Positions 55,888 through 64,000 of a stretch of 64,000 nucleotides of DNA are shown here, in pieces; position 1 is the first letter of the stretch, and each line of letters starts with the position of its first letter. Position numbers and translations under genes: made by a program. Under the pieces are notes generated by a model, which did not search any database, had not been told where the DNA came from, and worked only from the letters and a program-made list of their open reading frames with translations. The DNA comes from Clostridium sp. CMCC3677 (lineage in GTDB: Bacteria; Bacillota; Clostridia; Clostridiales; Clostridiaceae), in the NCBI RefSeq assembly GCF_023845585.1, contig NZ_JAMQHS010000005.1, positions 124,001 to 188,000 on the forward strand. The letters are read 5' to 3'.

Positions 55888-56508
55888 ATGAAGTTAACAC
55901 CAATGGATATAACAAATAAAGAATTTAAAAAAGGATTAAGAGGATATAACGTAGAAGAAGTTGATGAATTTTTAGATGAAATAGTAGAAAATTATGAAGA
56001 GCTATATAAAGAAAATTCTAATTTAAAAGAAAAGTTAACAAATATGCAAGAAAAAGTTGATCATTATTCACAAATTGAAACAACAATTCAAAATACATTA
56101 GTTTTAGCACAAAATGCAGCAGAACAAGCTAAGAGTAGTGCACAAAAAGAAGCCGAATTAGTACTTAAAAATGCAAATGAAACTGCTCAAAAAGTTCTTG
56201 ATAAATCTCATAATGATGTTATTGGCATTAATGATGAATATGAAAGAGTTAAACAAGAATTTATTAAATTTAGAGCAAAATACAGAAATTTCATGAATAC
56301 TCAACTTGAAACTTTTGATGATTTAGAAAAAGATTTTATAAAAAATTATAACGTTTCAGAACCTATTGATGATGGAGACATGAAAGAAAAGGATATTGTT
56401 GATCAAGAAGTAGAAGTAGAAATTTCAGATGATGATTTGATTGATTACGATAAAAATTCACTTACTGAGGATTTAAGTGAAATAAAAAGCTTTTTTGCTA
56501 AGGAGTAA
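55888..56508 (+). CDS. divIVA: Cell division protein DivIVA
   Basis: A 206-residue protein. The N-terminal membrane-curvature domain is KLTPMDITNKEFKKGLRGYN (residues 2-21) followed by VEEVDEFLDEI. A long coiled coil covers about 30-155, and an acidic C-terminal tail follows. It marks poles and septa and recruits division and sporulation proteins. GAGGTGAG precedes the ATG. The end of the division string; a terminator follows. Confidence 0.95.
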   Translation: MKLTPMDITNKEFKKGLRGYNVEEVDEFLDEIVENYEELYKENSNLKEKLTNMQEKVDHYSQIETTIQNTLVLAQNAAEQAKSSAQKEAELVLKNANETAQKVLDKSHNDVIGINDEYERVKQEFIKFRAKYRNFMNTQLETFDDLEKDFIKNYNVSEPIDDGDMKEKDIVDQEVEVEISDDDLIDYDKNSLTEDLSEIKSFFAKE

Positions 56509-56531
56509 AATTTATATTATGTAAGTTTATT

Positions 56532-56576
56532 TACCTTTAAATTGTTATGCATAATTACAGTTTAAAGGTATTTTTA
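56532..56576 (+). terminator. Terminator after divIVA
   Basis: TACCTTTAAA (56532-56541) and TTTAAAGGTA (56561-56570) form a 10-bp stem with a 19-base loop, then TTTTTATTT. The 281-base gap up to rluD otherwise holds the rluD promoter and no lspA. Confidence 0.75.
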
Positions 56577-56724
56577 TTTATTTGATTAAAACATAATTTA
56601 ATGATAAAAAGGAAAAAGTATTTAAATGATAAGGGATAATATATTACAATGAAAAATTTTTATTGTATGGGTAAAAAAATCGACAATCATTATAGTACAT
56701 TTAGTGATTTATATATATATATTT

Positions 56725-56753
56725 GTTGAGTAATATATAGGATTATATTATAA
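56725..56753 (+). promoter_or_regulatory. Promoter of rluD-pyrR
   Basis: TTGAGT (56725-56730) and TATAAT (56748-56753) are 17 bases apart, about 37 bases before the rluD ATG. Confidence 0.8.
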
Positions 56754-56789
56754 TATTGAGAGAATATTTACAGAAAGGCTATTATTTTT

Positions 56790-57698
56790 ATGGAAGAAAA
56801 TATTTTAACAGTAAGCAAAGAGAATGAGGGAACTAGAATAGATAAATATTTAAGCGAAATGTTAAATGGAAAATCTCGTTCTTTTGTTCAAGGCCTTATT
56901 GAAAAAGAAAACATTAAGGTAAATAGTGAATTAATTAAAAGCAATTATAAATTAAAAGCTTGGGATGAAATATCAATAACAATACCAGAAGCTGAAACTT
57001 TAAAAGTTGAATCTGAAAATATAGATTTAGATATATTATATGAAGATAAGGATATAATAGTAGTTAATAAAGAACAAGGAATGGTTGTTCATCCAGCACC
57101 AGGTAATTACAATGGAACGCTGGTAAATGCATTATTATTTCATTGTACTGACTTATCTAGTATAAATGGAGTTATAAGACCAGGAATAGTACATAGAATA
57201 GATAAAGATACTTCAGGTGTATTAGTAATAGCTAAAAATGATGAATCTCATAATAAATTGGCTTCTCAATTAAAAGATCATTCAATGAATAGAGAGTATT
57301 ATGCCTTAGTAGAAGGCATATTTAAGAATGATTCTGGAATCATAGATAAGCCTTTAGGAAGAGACAAGAAAAATAGGCTAAAAATTGCAATAACTCAAGA
57401 TGGAAGAAGAGCGGTAACTCATTATGAAGTTTTAGAAAGATATGATTTAGGATATACGCTTATAAAATGTAAACTTGAAACAGGTAGAACACATCAAATA
57501 AGAGTACATATGGCATCACTTAATCATCCTTTAGTTGGAGACCCTATTTATGGATTTAAAAAACAAAGATTTAAATTAAAGGGACAAATGTTACATGCTA
57601 AAAAATTAGGATTTATACATCCAACTAAAAATGAATACATGGAATTTTCAACAGAATTACCACAATATTTTGAAGAAGTATTACAAAAATTAAGATAA
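56790..57698 (+). CDS. rluD: RluD-type pseudouridine synthase
   Basis: A 302-residue enzyme: S4 domain (about residues 12-60, IDKYLSEMLNGKSRSFVQGL) followed by the RluA-class catalytic domain. The catalytic aspartate is in HRIDKDTSGVLVIAKN (about 133-148); GRTHQIRVHMASLNHPLVGD (about 232-251) is also diagnostic. It converts uridines in 23S rRNA helix 69 or another rRNA site. Start supported by GAAAGG. Followed 28 bases later by pyrR. Confidence 0.93.
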   Translation: MEENILTVSKENEGTRIDKYLSEMLNGKSRSFVQGLIEKENIKVNSELIKSNYKLKAWDEISITIPEAETLKVESENIDLDILYEDKDIIVVNKEQGMVVHPAPGNYNGTLVNALLFHCTDLSSINGVIRPGIVHRIDKDTSGVLVIAKNDESHNKLASQLKDHSMNREYYALVEGIFKNDSGIIDKPLGRDKKNRLKIAITQDGRRAVTHYEVLERYDLGYTLIKCKLETGRTHQIRVHMASLNHPLVGDPIYGFKKQRFKLKGQMLHAKKLGFIHPTKNEYMEFSTELPQYFEEVLQKLR

Positions 57699-57714
57699 AA
57701 TATAGTATTAATAG

Positions 57715-58269
<555 letters not shown>

Positions 58270-58302
58270 TATAATAGATGAATTTTATAAAAGGAGCAAA
58301 CT

Positions 58303-59463
58303 ATGTATAATTTAATTGCAACAAGTACTTTTGGTATAGAAAGCATAACAGCAAAAGAATTGAGAGCGCTTGGTTATGAAGATCTAGAAATTGAAAATGG
58401 GAAAGTAACATTTGAAGGAGATGAAATGGATATAGCTATAGCCAATGTCCATTTAAGAACTGCTGATAGAGTATTAATTAAAATGGCTGAGTTTGAAGCA
58501 AAATCTTTTGAGGAACTTTTTCAAGGAACTAAGAATGTGAAATGGCACGAAATAATACCTAAAGATGGAATTATGCATGTTGTAGGGAAATCTGTAAAAT
58601 CAACACTACATAGTGTACCTGATTGCCAATCTATAGTAAAAAAAGCTGTAGTTAGCAGTATGAGTGAACATTATGGAATTGAAACTTTTAGTGAAAGTGG
58701 TTCTACATATAAAATCGAAGTTGCTATTTTAAAAGACAAAGTAACATTAACAATAGATACTACTGGTCCTGGATTACACAAAAGAGGATATAGAGAACTA
58801 GCAGGAATAGCACCATTAAAAGAAACATTAGCAGCATCAATGCTTTTACTTTCAAGATGGAATGATAACTTTGAACTTGTAGATCCATTTTGTGGATCAG
58901 GAACTATACTTATAGAAGCTGCTATGATAGCATTGAATATAGCACCAGGATGTAATAGAAACTTCGTGGCAGAAGAGTGGTCTGATGATATAAGAAACAC
59001 ATTTGCCATGGTTAAAGATGGAGCTAAAAAAGCAGTTAAAGATAAAGAAATAAATTTAATAGGATATGATATAGATTATAGAGTTTTAAAAGTTGCTATG
59101 GATAATGCTGAAAAAGCAGGAGTTTCTAAGTATATAAAATTCCAAAAGAGAGATTTCATGAGCTTTTCAAGTTCTAAAAAGCATGGGTTCATAATATCAA
59201 ATCCACCATATGGTGAAAGAATTGGTGAAAGAGAAACATTAGAGCCTCTTTATAATTATATGGGCCAAATGAAGAGAAAACTTAATGAGTGGGACTTTAA
59301 TATTTTAACGTCTATTGAAGGATTTGAAAAATTGTTAGGAATAAAATCTACTAAAAATAGAAAGTTATATAATGGAACAATCAGATGTTATTATTATCAA
59401 TATTTTGATAATATAAAAATTAAAAATCCAGGAGATACATTAATAAATGAATTGATGGATTAA
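58303..59463 (+). CDS. THUMP-domain RNA methyltransferase (RlmL/YpsC-like)
   Basis: A 386-residue protein: N-terminal ferredoxin-like and THUMP domains (about residues 1-155), then a SAM-dependent methyltransferase with VDPFCGSGTILIEAAMIALN (about 193-212) and the N2-methyl signature ISNPPYGERIG (about 299-309). By homology it methylates a guanosine N2 in 23S rRNA. AAAGGAG precedes the ATG. Probably cotranscribed with pyrR. Confidence 0.92.
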   Translation: MYNLIATSTFGIESITAKELRALGYEDLEIENGKVTFEGDEMDIAIANVHLRTADRVLIKMAEFEAKSFEELFQGTKNVKWHEIIPKDGIMHVVGKSVKSTLHSVPDCQSIVKKAVVSSMSEHYGIETFSESGSTYKIEVAILKDKVTLTIDTTGPGLHKRGYRELAGIAPLKETLAASMLLLSRWNDNFELVDPFCGSGTILIEAAMIALNIAPGCNRNFVAEEWSDDIRNTFAMVKDGAKKAVKDKEINLIGYDIDYRVLKVAMDNAEKAGVSKYIKFQKRDFMSFSSSKKHGFIISNPPYGERIGERETLEPLYNYMGQMKRKLNEWDFNILTSIEGFEKLLGIKSTKNRKLYNGTIRCYYYQYFDNIKIKNPGDTLINELMD

Positions 59464-59469
59464 ACATAT

Positions 59470-59512
59470 ACTTTAAATAAAGGTTATATCAACACTTTGC
59501 TAAAATACAGCA
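59470..59512. repeat. Intergenic element, single end (copy H)
   Basis: GGTTATATCAACACTTTGC and CTAAAATACAGC match the right-end module of copies G and I. It starts 6 bases after the methyltransferase stop and directly precedes the terminator. Confidence 0.6.
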
Positions 59513-59519
59513 TAAGTAA

Positions 59520-59562
59520 AAAAACGATAACTCAAAGTTAATTTTTGGTTATCGTTTTTTTG
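59520..59562. terminator. Bidirectional terminator between convergent genes
   Basis: AAAAAACGATAAC and GTTATCGTTTTTT form a 13-bp stem around a 15-base loop. It lies between the methyltransferase and the 3' end of rqcH. Confidence 0.85.
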
Positions 59563-59713
59563 TTTATGAAATTGTAGAATTTTTGAAGACTTTTAATCAA
59601 AACATTAATTAAGCTACCTTTAATTAAAAAAAGTATTACACATACCTTTTGCTCTTTAAATAGTATACAGAAAATTATATGATTATAAGAATTCAATCCA
59701 TGAATAACTTAAT

Positions 59714-61447
59714 TTATAATTCTAAATTTAGATTATCAAAATCTTTTGGATCTACTATCAATGTTTTATTTGTATGGTAGATTACCATTCCAGGTTTTGC
59801 TCCATTTGGTTTTTTAAGTTCCTTAACTTTTGTATAGTCAACTGGAACTTTTGAAGAATTTTTAGCTTTACTATAATAAGCAGCTATTATTGCAGCTTCT
59901 TCTAAAGTTTTATCTGGTATTTCATATTCAGCAATAATAACATGAGAACCAGGAATATCTTTTGTATGTAACCAAAGATAATTTTTATTAGCAAACTTTA
60001 AACTTAAATAATCATTTTGCAAGTTATTTTTACCAACATAGATATCTATACCATCACTAGATTTAAAGTGGTGTGGTTTAGAGGTTTTCTTCTTTTTATT
60101 GTTTTTATCAGATTTTTTAAATCTTATATAACCAGTTTCAACAAGTTCATTTTTTATATCGCCTATTTCATCGTAGCTTTCTACATTTTGAATATTAGTA
60201 AGAACTGAATTTAAATACTCTTCTTCTTTGAGACTTTTATCAAGCTGAGATTTAGCGTATTCTTCTGAAACTTTTAGTTTATTATATTTCTTATAATAAG
60301 CCTGAACATTTTCTGAAGGAGTCTTAAAAGGATCTAATCTTATTTCTAGATACTCCTCTTTTTCACTATAATAATTTAATAGAGAAGCTTTAGTAGCACC
60401 TTTTTTTATACTATATATATAAGACGTTAGTAAATCACCTTTAATTCTCAAGTTTTCTTTTTCATCACATTCTTTTAAAGTTTCATGTAAAATTTTTGAT
60501 TTCTTTTTACATCTATCTATGTTTGTAACAACTAATTTTTGTAAATCTATAGATTTATTATGAAGTCTATCTTGCTTATCTTTTTTATAAAAGAAATCAT
60601 CCATAAGTATATTAGGATTATCATATTCTATAGTAGAAAAATTATTTTCTAAAGAAGATAATTTTAAGAAATAAAAGTCCTTATAAACTCCACTATCATT
60701 AGTGTAAATATTATAAGAAAGATTTTTATCAAGATTTAATATAAAATTCTTAAAAATTTCATAAATTTCTTCTCTAATGGGTGATGAATTGGATTTTATA
60801 ATGTTATAATATAAATCTGAAGACAATAATTTACTAATACCTGTAAAAGTTTTTGAAAAGAAGTTCTCATCAAAAATTATTGAATTAGTAGATATAAAAT
60901 TATTAAAATCTTCATATTCAAATAGTAAAGGATTTAATTTATTAGATTCTGGTGGATAAACATAATTAACACCAGGATAGAGAACTCTAAAAGTATTAAT
61001 ATCTGGGGTTATGTGCTTTATTGATTCCATAACCTTATTATCTCTATTTCTAACTAATGTGATATTAGAATGTCGGCCCATAATTTCAATTATAAGTGAA
61101 TAAATGCTATCGAAGCCTAATTCATCACGATTTTCTATATCAATTACTAAAACTCTATCATTATTTTTTTGAGTCAATTTAGTAATTCTACCACCTAATA
61201 AGTATTTACGTAACACCATTAAGTACATTGGTGCTTTTATAGGATTGCTTTTAGTTGAATTAGTTAAATGAATTCTAGCAAATCTTGGAGATGCTGATAT
61301 TAAAAGCTTTAAATTTTTACGTTCTTTTCTTAATGTTAAGATTATTTCATCTTTTTCAGGTTGATTTATTTTATCTATTTTAGAATCTAATATTGATTTT
61401 TTTAAATCATTAACTAAACTATATAAGTAGATACCGTCTAGTGCCAT
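59714..61447 (-). CDS. rqcH: RqcH/Rqc2 ribosome quality-control factor (NFACT, formerly FbpA)
   Basis: A 577-residue protein. The NFACT-N domain starts MALDGIYLYSLVNDLKKSI; a coiled-coil middle lies about residues 300-430. The NFACT-R (DUF814) domain is about 455-560, with GIDIYVGKNNLQND, WLHTKDIPGSHVII and the KPNGAKPGMVIYHTNKTL end. It binds stalled 50S-peptidyl-tRNA complexes and adds C-terminal alanine tails that mark products for degradation. AAAGGA precedes the ATG at 61447; a reading from 61480 lacks a Shine-Dalgarno. Older names describe it as a fibronectin-binding protein. Lone gene. Confidence 0.94.
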   Translation of the reverse strand: MALDGIYLYSLVNDLKKSILDSKIDKINQPEKDEIILTLRKERKNLKLLISASPRFARIHLTNSTKSNPIKAPMYLMVLRKYLLGGRITKLTQKNNDRVLVIDIENRDELGFDSIYSLIIEIMGRHSNITLVRNRDNKVMESIKHITPDINTFRVLYPGVNYVYPPESNKLNPLLFEYEDFNNFISTNSIIFDENFFSKTFTGISKLLSSDLYYNIIKSNSSPIREEIYEIFKNFILNLDKNLSYNIYTNDSGVYKDFYFLKLSSLENNFSTIEYDNPNILMDDFFYKKDKQDRLHNKSIDLQKLVVTNIDRCKKKSKILHETLKECDEKENLRIKGDLLTSYIYSIKKGATKASLLNYYSEKEEYLEIRLDPFKTPSENVQAYYKKYNKLKVSEEYAKSQLDKSLKEEEYLNSVLTNIQNVESYDEIGDIKNELVETGYIRFKKSDKNNKKKKTSKPHHFKSSDGIDIYVGKNNLQNDYLSLKFANKNYLWLHTKDIPGSHVIIAEYEIPDKTLEEAAIIAAYYSKAKNSSKVPVDYTKVKELKKPNGAKPGMVIYHTNKTLIVDPKDFDNLNLEL

Positions 61448-61604
61448 TGTAATTCGTCCTTTCTTAGTGCGACTAGGCAAAAAATAATGCCTTTAAGATA
61501 GTATAACATTATAATTGCTTTATTATCAAATATTGATATTACATAGCAAAGCAATTATATTTTATTCATAAAAATTAAAAAATTTAACGTTATATTTTAA
61601 GATA

Positions 61605-61652
61605 TTATTAATAATTTAGTATAAGGCAAGTTCAAATTCTATTGGGGCATTA
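61605..61652. repeat. Possible single end of the intergenic element (copy J)
   Basis: AATTTAGTATAAGGCAAG resembles the left end TTTTAGTATAAAGCTCG of copy D, but the similarity stops there. It lies in the 263-base divergent rqcH-dapF gap, which holds nothing else I recognise. Confidence 0.25.
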
Positions 61653-61710
61653 AGTTAAATTGTTAATATTTATTTAAGTAAAATGAAAATAGATTGGGGG
61701 AGATACTAAA

Positions 61711-62532
61711 ATGGAATTTTATAAAATGCATGGAGCAGGAAATGATTTTATTTTTATTGAAGACTTTAATTATGAAATTAAAGATGAATGTGATTTAGCA
61801 CAAAAAGTTTGTAATAGACATTTTGGAATTGGAGCTGATGGTTTAATTATTGTTAGAAAATCAAAAAATTCAACAGCTAAAATGGTTATTATAAATTCTG
61901 ATGGTTCTAGAGCAAATATGTGTGGAAATGCAATAAGATGTTTTGGAAAGTATATTTATGAAAATAAAATCATAGATAGTATTAAGTTTCCAGTTGAAAC
62001 AGGAGATGGCATTAAGGAAATAGAATTAATACTAAGAGATGATAAAGTAGAATATGTAAAAGTGTATATGGGAAAACCATCTTTTGATGGAAAAGATATA
62101 CCATTAAATAATTTAGAAGAATTAATTGATAAAGAAGTTGTTATAGATAAAGAAAAATATAATCTGACAACTTTATTAATGGGTGTCCCCCATACTGTTA
62201 TTTTTGAAAAGAATCAGGAATATGAGGTTGAAAATGGAGAAAAGATAGAAAAATTCTCTTTATTTAAAGAAGGAACTAATGTTAATTTTGTAAAGGTTAA
62301 TGATAAAAATCATATACGTGTAAATACATGGGAAAGAGGTGCTGGAGCAACGCTTGCTTGTGGTACTGGATGCTGCGCTTCAGCTGTAGTTGCAAAGAAA
62401 TTAGGCTATGTAAGTGGAGAAAAGATATTTGTAAAAGCTCCAGGTGGAAATCTTATAATAGAAGTTCTAGAAGATGGAGTATATATGAGTGGGCCAGCAG
62501 AATTTATTTGTAAAGGAAATATTATTTTATAG
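61711..62532 (+). CDS. dapF: Diaminopimelate epimerase
   Basis: A 273-residue cofactor-independent racemase converting LL- to meso-diaminopimelate for lysine and peptidoglycan. The two-base mechanism cysteines are in NMCGNAIRCFGKY (about residue 72) and TLACGTGCCASA (about 219). The start MEFYKMHGAGNDFIFIED is diagnostic. GGGGGAGA precedes the ATG. It agrees with the meso-DAP type MurE. No other lysine-pathway gene or lysine riboswitch is adjacent. Confidence 0.97.
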   Translation: MEFYKMHGAGNDFIFIEDFNYEIKDECDLAQKVCNRHFGIGADGLIIVRKSKNSTAKMVIINSDGSRANMCGNAIRCFGKYIYENKIIDSIKFPVETGDGIKEIELILRDDKVEYVKVYMGKPSFDGKDIPLNNLEELIDKEVVIDKEKYNLTTLLMGVPHTVIFEKNQEYEVENGEKIEKFSLFKEGTNVNFVKVNDKNHIRVNTWERGAGATLACGTGCCASAVVAKKLGYVSGEKIFVKAPGGNLIIEVLEDGVYMSGPAEFICKGNIIL

Positions 62533-62557
62533 TGATAAATTAATTGAGGGGATAAAA

Positions 62558-63562
62558 ATGAACGTGTTAAAAAAGAAAAAAATGAGTATTTTAGTATTGA
62601 TTGTTCTACCTCTGCTGATGCTAGGATGTTCATCTAAGAATGATGAACCTATTAGCATAGCAGAGGAATTACAAATTAACCAAGGTACAATATTAAAATA
62701 TGAAGAAGATAAGTATAACTTATATAATTACAAAGAAGATGAATATAAATTATACGAACCAAATAAAGCAGTAGTAGCTTATGACAAATCAAGTTCTAAT
62801 TATATATACAGTGAAGATAAAAAATATTATATTGTACATAACGGAGAAAAAAATGAAGTAAAAGATAGAGAATTTACAGACATAAAAATATCCCCTAATG
62901 GAAAATATATATCATACTTTATAGAAGATGAAGGTTTACATTTAAAAGTATTTGAAACAGATAAAAACAAAGAAATGAAAATTAATTCTAAAGTATCTGT
63001 GTCAGGTGTTTTATATGACTGGTATGATGAAAATATCATTCTCTATTATGGAATCAGTAGTGATGGTATAAATGGAGTTTTCACATATGATTTAGATAAC
63101 AATAAAGAAAATCTTATTTATAAAATAGATGAAGGATATCTAGGATTTATAAAATCTTCAAAAGAAAATATTATCTTTTTACAAATAGATTTTGATAATA
63201 ATAAAGAGCTGATGATGCTTAATAAATCTAATAATGAAGTAGTATTATTAACTGATAAAATTGAGTTATTACAGGATGTTATAATTAAGAATGATGAAAT
63301 ATATTTTGTTGGAAAAGCTTATAATGATAAGGAGTCCCTTTATAAAGTGAATGGAAATAAGGTGCAAAGAGTAGTATTTGACTTTCCTTCAATAGTAGAA
63401 GTAGGTAAGGGATTAAGCATTGGTGAAAATGGAGAGATTTTATTTATAGGTAAAGATAATAGTTCAAAAAAGAAAGCTGTATATAGTTGCTCTGAGGATA
63501 AGACAATAAGCTTAGTATCAGATAAAGCTAATGATTATGATTTTATAAAATTTAATGAATAA
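62558..63562 (+). CDS. Predicted lipoprotein, possible beta-propeller
   Basis: A 334-residue protein with a lipoprotein signal: basic KKKKM, hydrophobic core, and lipobox LLMLGCSSK (Cys about residue 24). After that come recurrent short beta-rich units with YDxxxxxYIYSED and ISPNGKYISYF-like motifs, as in TolB/WD40-like propellers. No family or function recognised. A longer reading overlapping dapF is possible, but GAGGGGA precedes the ATG at 62558. It lies 25 bases after dapF, and a terminator follows. Confidence 0.72.
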   Translation: MNVLKKKKMSILVLIVLPLLMLGCSSKNDEPISIAEELQINQGTILKYEEDKYNLYNYKEDEYKLYEPNKAVVAYDKSSSNYIYSEDKKYYIVHNGEKNEVKDREFTDIKISPNGKYISYFIEDEGLHLKVFETDKNKEMKINSKVSVSGVLYDWYDENIILYYGISSDGINGVFTYDLDNNKENLIYKIDEGYLGFIKSSKENIIFLQIDFDNNKELMMLNKSNNEVVLLTDKIELLQDVIIKNDEIYFVGKAYNDKESLYKVNGNKVQRVVFDFPSIVEVGKGLSIGENGEILFIGKDNSSKKKAVYSCSEDKTISLVSDKANDYDFIKFNE

Positions 63563-63563
63563 A

Positions 63564-63612
63564 TTAAAACGCTGAAATTAGAGAGTAACCTCTTTGATTT
63601 TAGCGTTTTTAC
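63564..63612 (+). terminator. Intrinsic terminator after the lipoprotein gene
   Basis: AAAACGCT (63567-63574) and AGCGTTTT form the base of a stem with an inner AGAG/CTCT, followed by TTTACTATTTTTT. Confidence 0.85.
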
Positions 63613-63656
63613 TATTTTTTGAATATATTTACATTAAGAGGGTATAGTACTTAATA

Positions 63657-64000
63657 ATGATGAAGGGAGGTATAAATATAATTGAATATAAAATTAGAGA
63701 TGTAGATGTGAGCATTTCAAGAAGGATAAGTAAAAAGATATCTGACAAATATAAAGTTATTCCTATAAAACAAGAAAAAAGTACAACTATTGTATTGGGA
63801 CATGAAATCAAAGATGAAGCAGAAGAATACTTAAGGTTTATTTATAATAATAAAATTGTCTTAAAAGAAATAAGTAAACAAAATTATGACTATTTAAGAG
63901 ATATTATATATAAAGTAGAAGATGAAGATATAGAAAATACTTTGATTTATAATGCTATTTTAAGGAATGCTAGTGATATACATTTTGAACCATGCGAAAA
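63657..64000 (+). CDS. GspE/PilB-type secretion or pilus ATPase, 5' part
   Basis: An open frame that runs off the window edge after about 114 codons. ILRNASDIHFEPCE at its end (about residues 100-113) is the conserved segment entering the N2 domain of type II secretion / type IV pilus assembly ATPases; the Walker motifs would lie beyond the edge. The start is uncertain: tandem ATGs at 63657 and 63660 have only a distant GAGGG, while GGGAGG at 63665-63670 would suit a non-ATG codon (ATA 63678 or ATT 63681). Likely first gene of a pilus operon. Confidence 0.75.
   Translation, partial: MMKGGINIIEYKIRDVDVSISRRISKKISDKYKVIPIKQEKSTTIVLGHEIKDEAEEYLRFIYNNKIVLKEISKQNYDYLRDIIYKVEDEDIENTLIYNAILRNASDIHFEPCE

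Noticed and set aside
56650..56730. 26-codon ORF in the divIVA-rluD gap (MKNFYCMGKK)
   Set aside because: Poorly spaced Shine-Dalgarno, AT-rich tail, overlaps the rluD promoter; no support as a gene or an lspA remnant.
62328..62513. Trp/Cys-rich plus-strand ORF inside dapF
   Set aside because: A frame-shifted reading of the conserved dapF C-terminus.

Overview
This window is very AT-rich and reads as one contiguous piece of chromosome from a spore-forming anaerobe of the genus Clostridium (sensu stricto). I base that on the gene families: ytxC, spoVD, spoVE, a pdaA-type deacetylase, ktrAB, a Phe T-box, an L20-type infC leader, DUF6873, and the mraZ-to-divIVA order. Base and codon usage also fit. 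I see no rRNA, tRNA, prophage, transposase gene or CRISPR array. I do not name a species.

Region by region. 1-3.1 kb: a DUF6873 gene (minus strand), ytxC, then infC-rpmI-rplT behind a consensus promoter and an attenuator leader. 3.2-10 kb: potassium transporter ktrB-ktrA, a TrmH-type RNA methyltransferase, then a Phe T-box controlling pheS-pheT. 10-16 kb: an LD-carboxypeptidase, a ComEC-like metallo-beta-lactamase protein, a PAS-GGDEF-EAL protein with a broken GGDEF motif, an MFS transporter and a 48-residue helical protein. 16-27 kb: a ZapA with a very long coiled coil, a U32 peptidase-family protein, mutS2, a DUF523 protein, a phosphoglucomutase and a TPR protein. 27-34 kb: a wall or secreted polysaccharide cluster (TagA/WecG, MurJ, two glycosyltransferases, a Wzy-like polymerase) ending in a cyclodeaminase-family gene. 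34-41 kb: pdaA, ychF, terC, nox, azlCD and a small membrane protein. 41-56.5 kb: the division and cell-wall cluster mraZ-rsmH-ftsL-spoVD-murE-murF-mraY-spoVE-divIB-DUF881-sbp-DUF881, then yggS-sepF-yggT-ylmH-divIVA. It lacks murD, murG, ftsA and ftsZ. 56.8-64 kb: rluD-pyrR-rlmL, rqcH (minus strand), dapF, a lipoprotein and the start of a GspE/PilB-type ATPase cut by the window edge. MurE's DNPR motif and DapF together point to meso-diaminopimelate peptidoglycan.

The most notable structure lies outside the genes. A family of non-coding, palindromic elements with terminal inverted repeats occurs at about a dozen intergenic sites. They range from roughly 40-base bare palindromes to roughly 320-base composite copies and contain no ORF. 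Most begin within about 30 bases of a stop codon. I found no named family that matches, and all alignments were made by eye.

Two genes, tagA/wecG and mraY, have a good Shine-Dalgarno sequence that is too far from the start codon in linear sequence, but a hairpin in between would bring it to normal spacing. infC appears to start at ATT, the classical IF3 autoregulatory arrangement. Three AAAGTGG boxes at exact 10-base spacing precede mraZ and match the known MraZ operator type.
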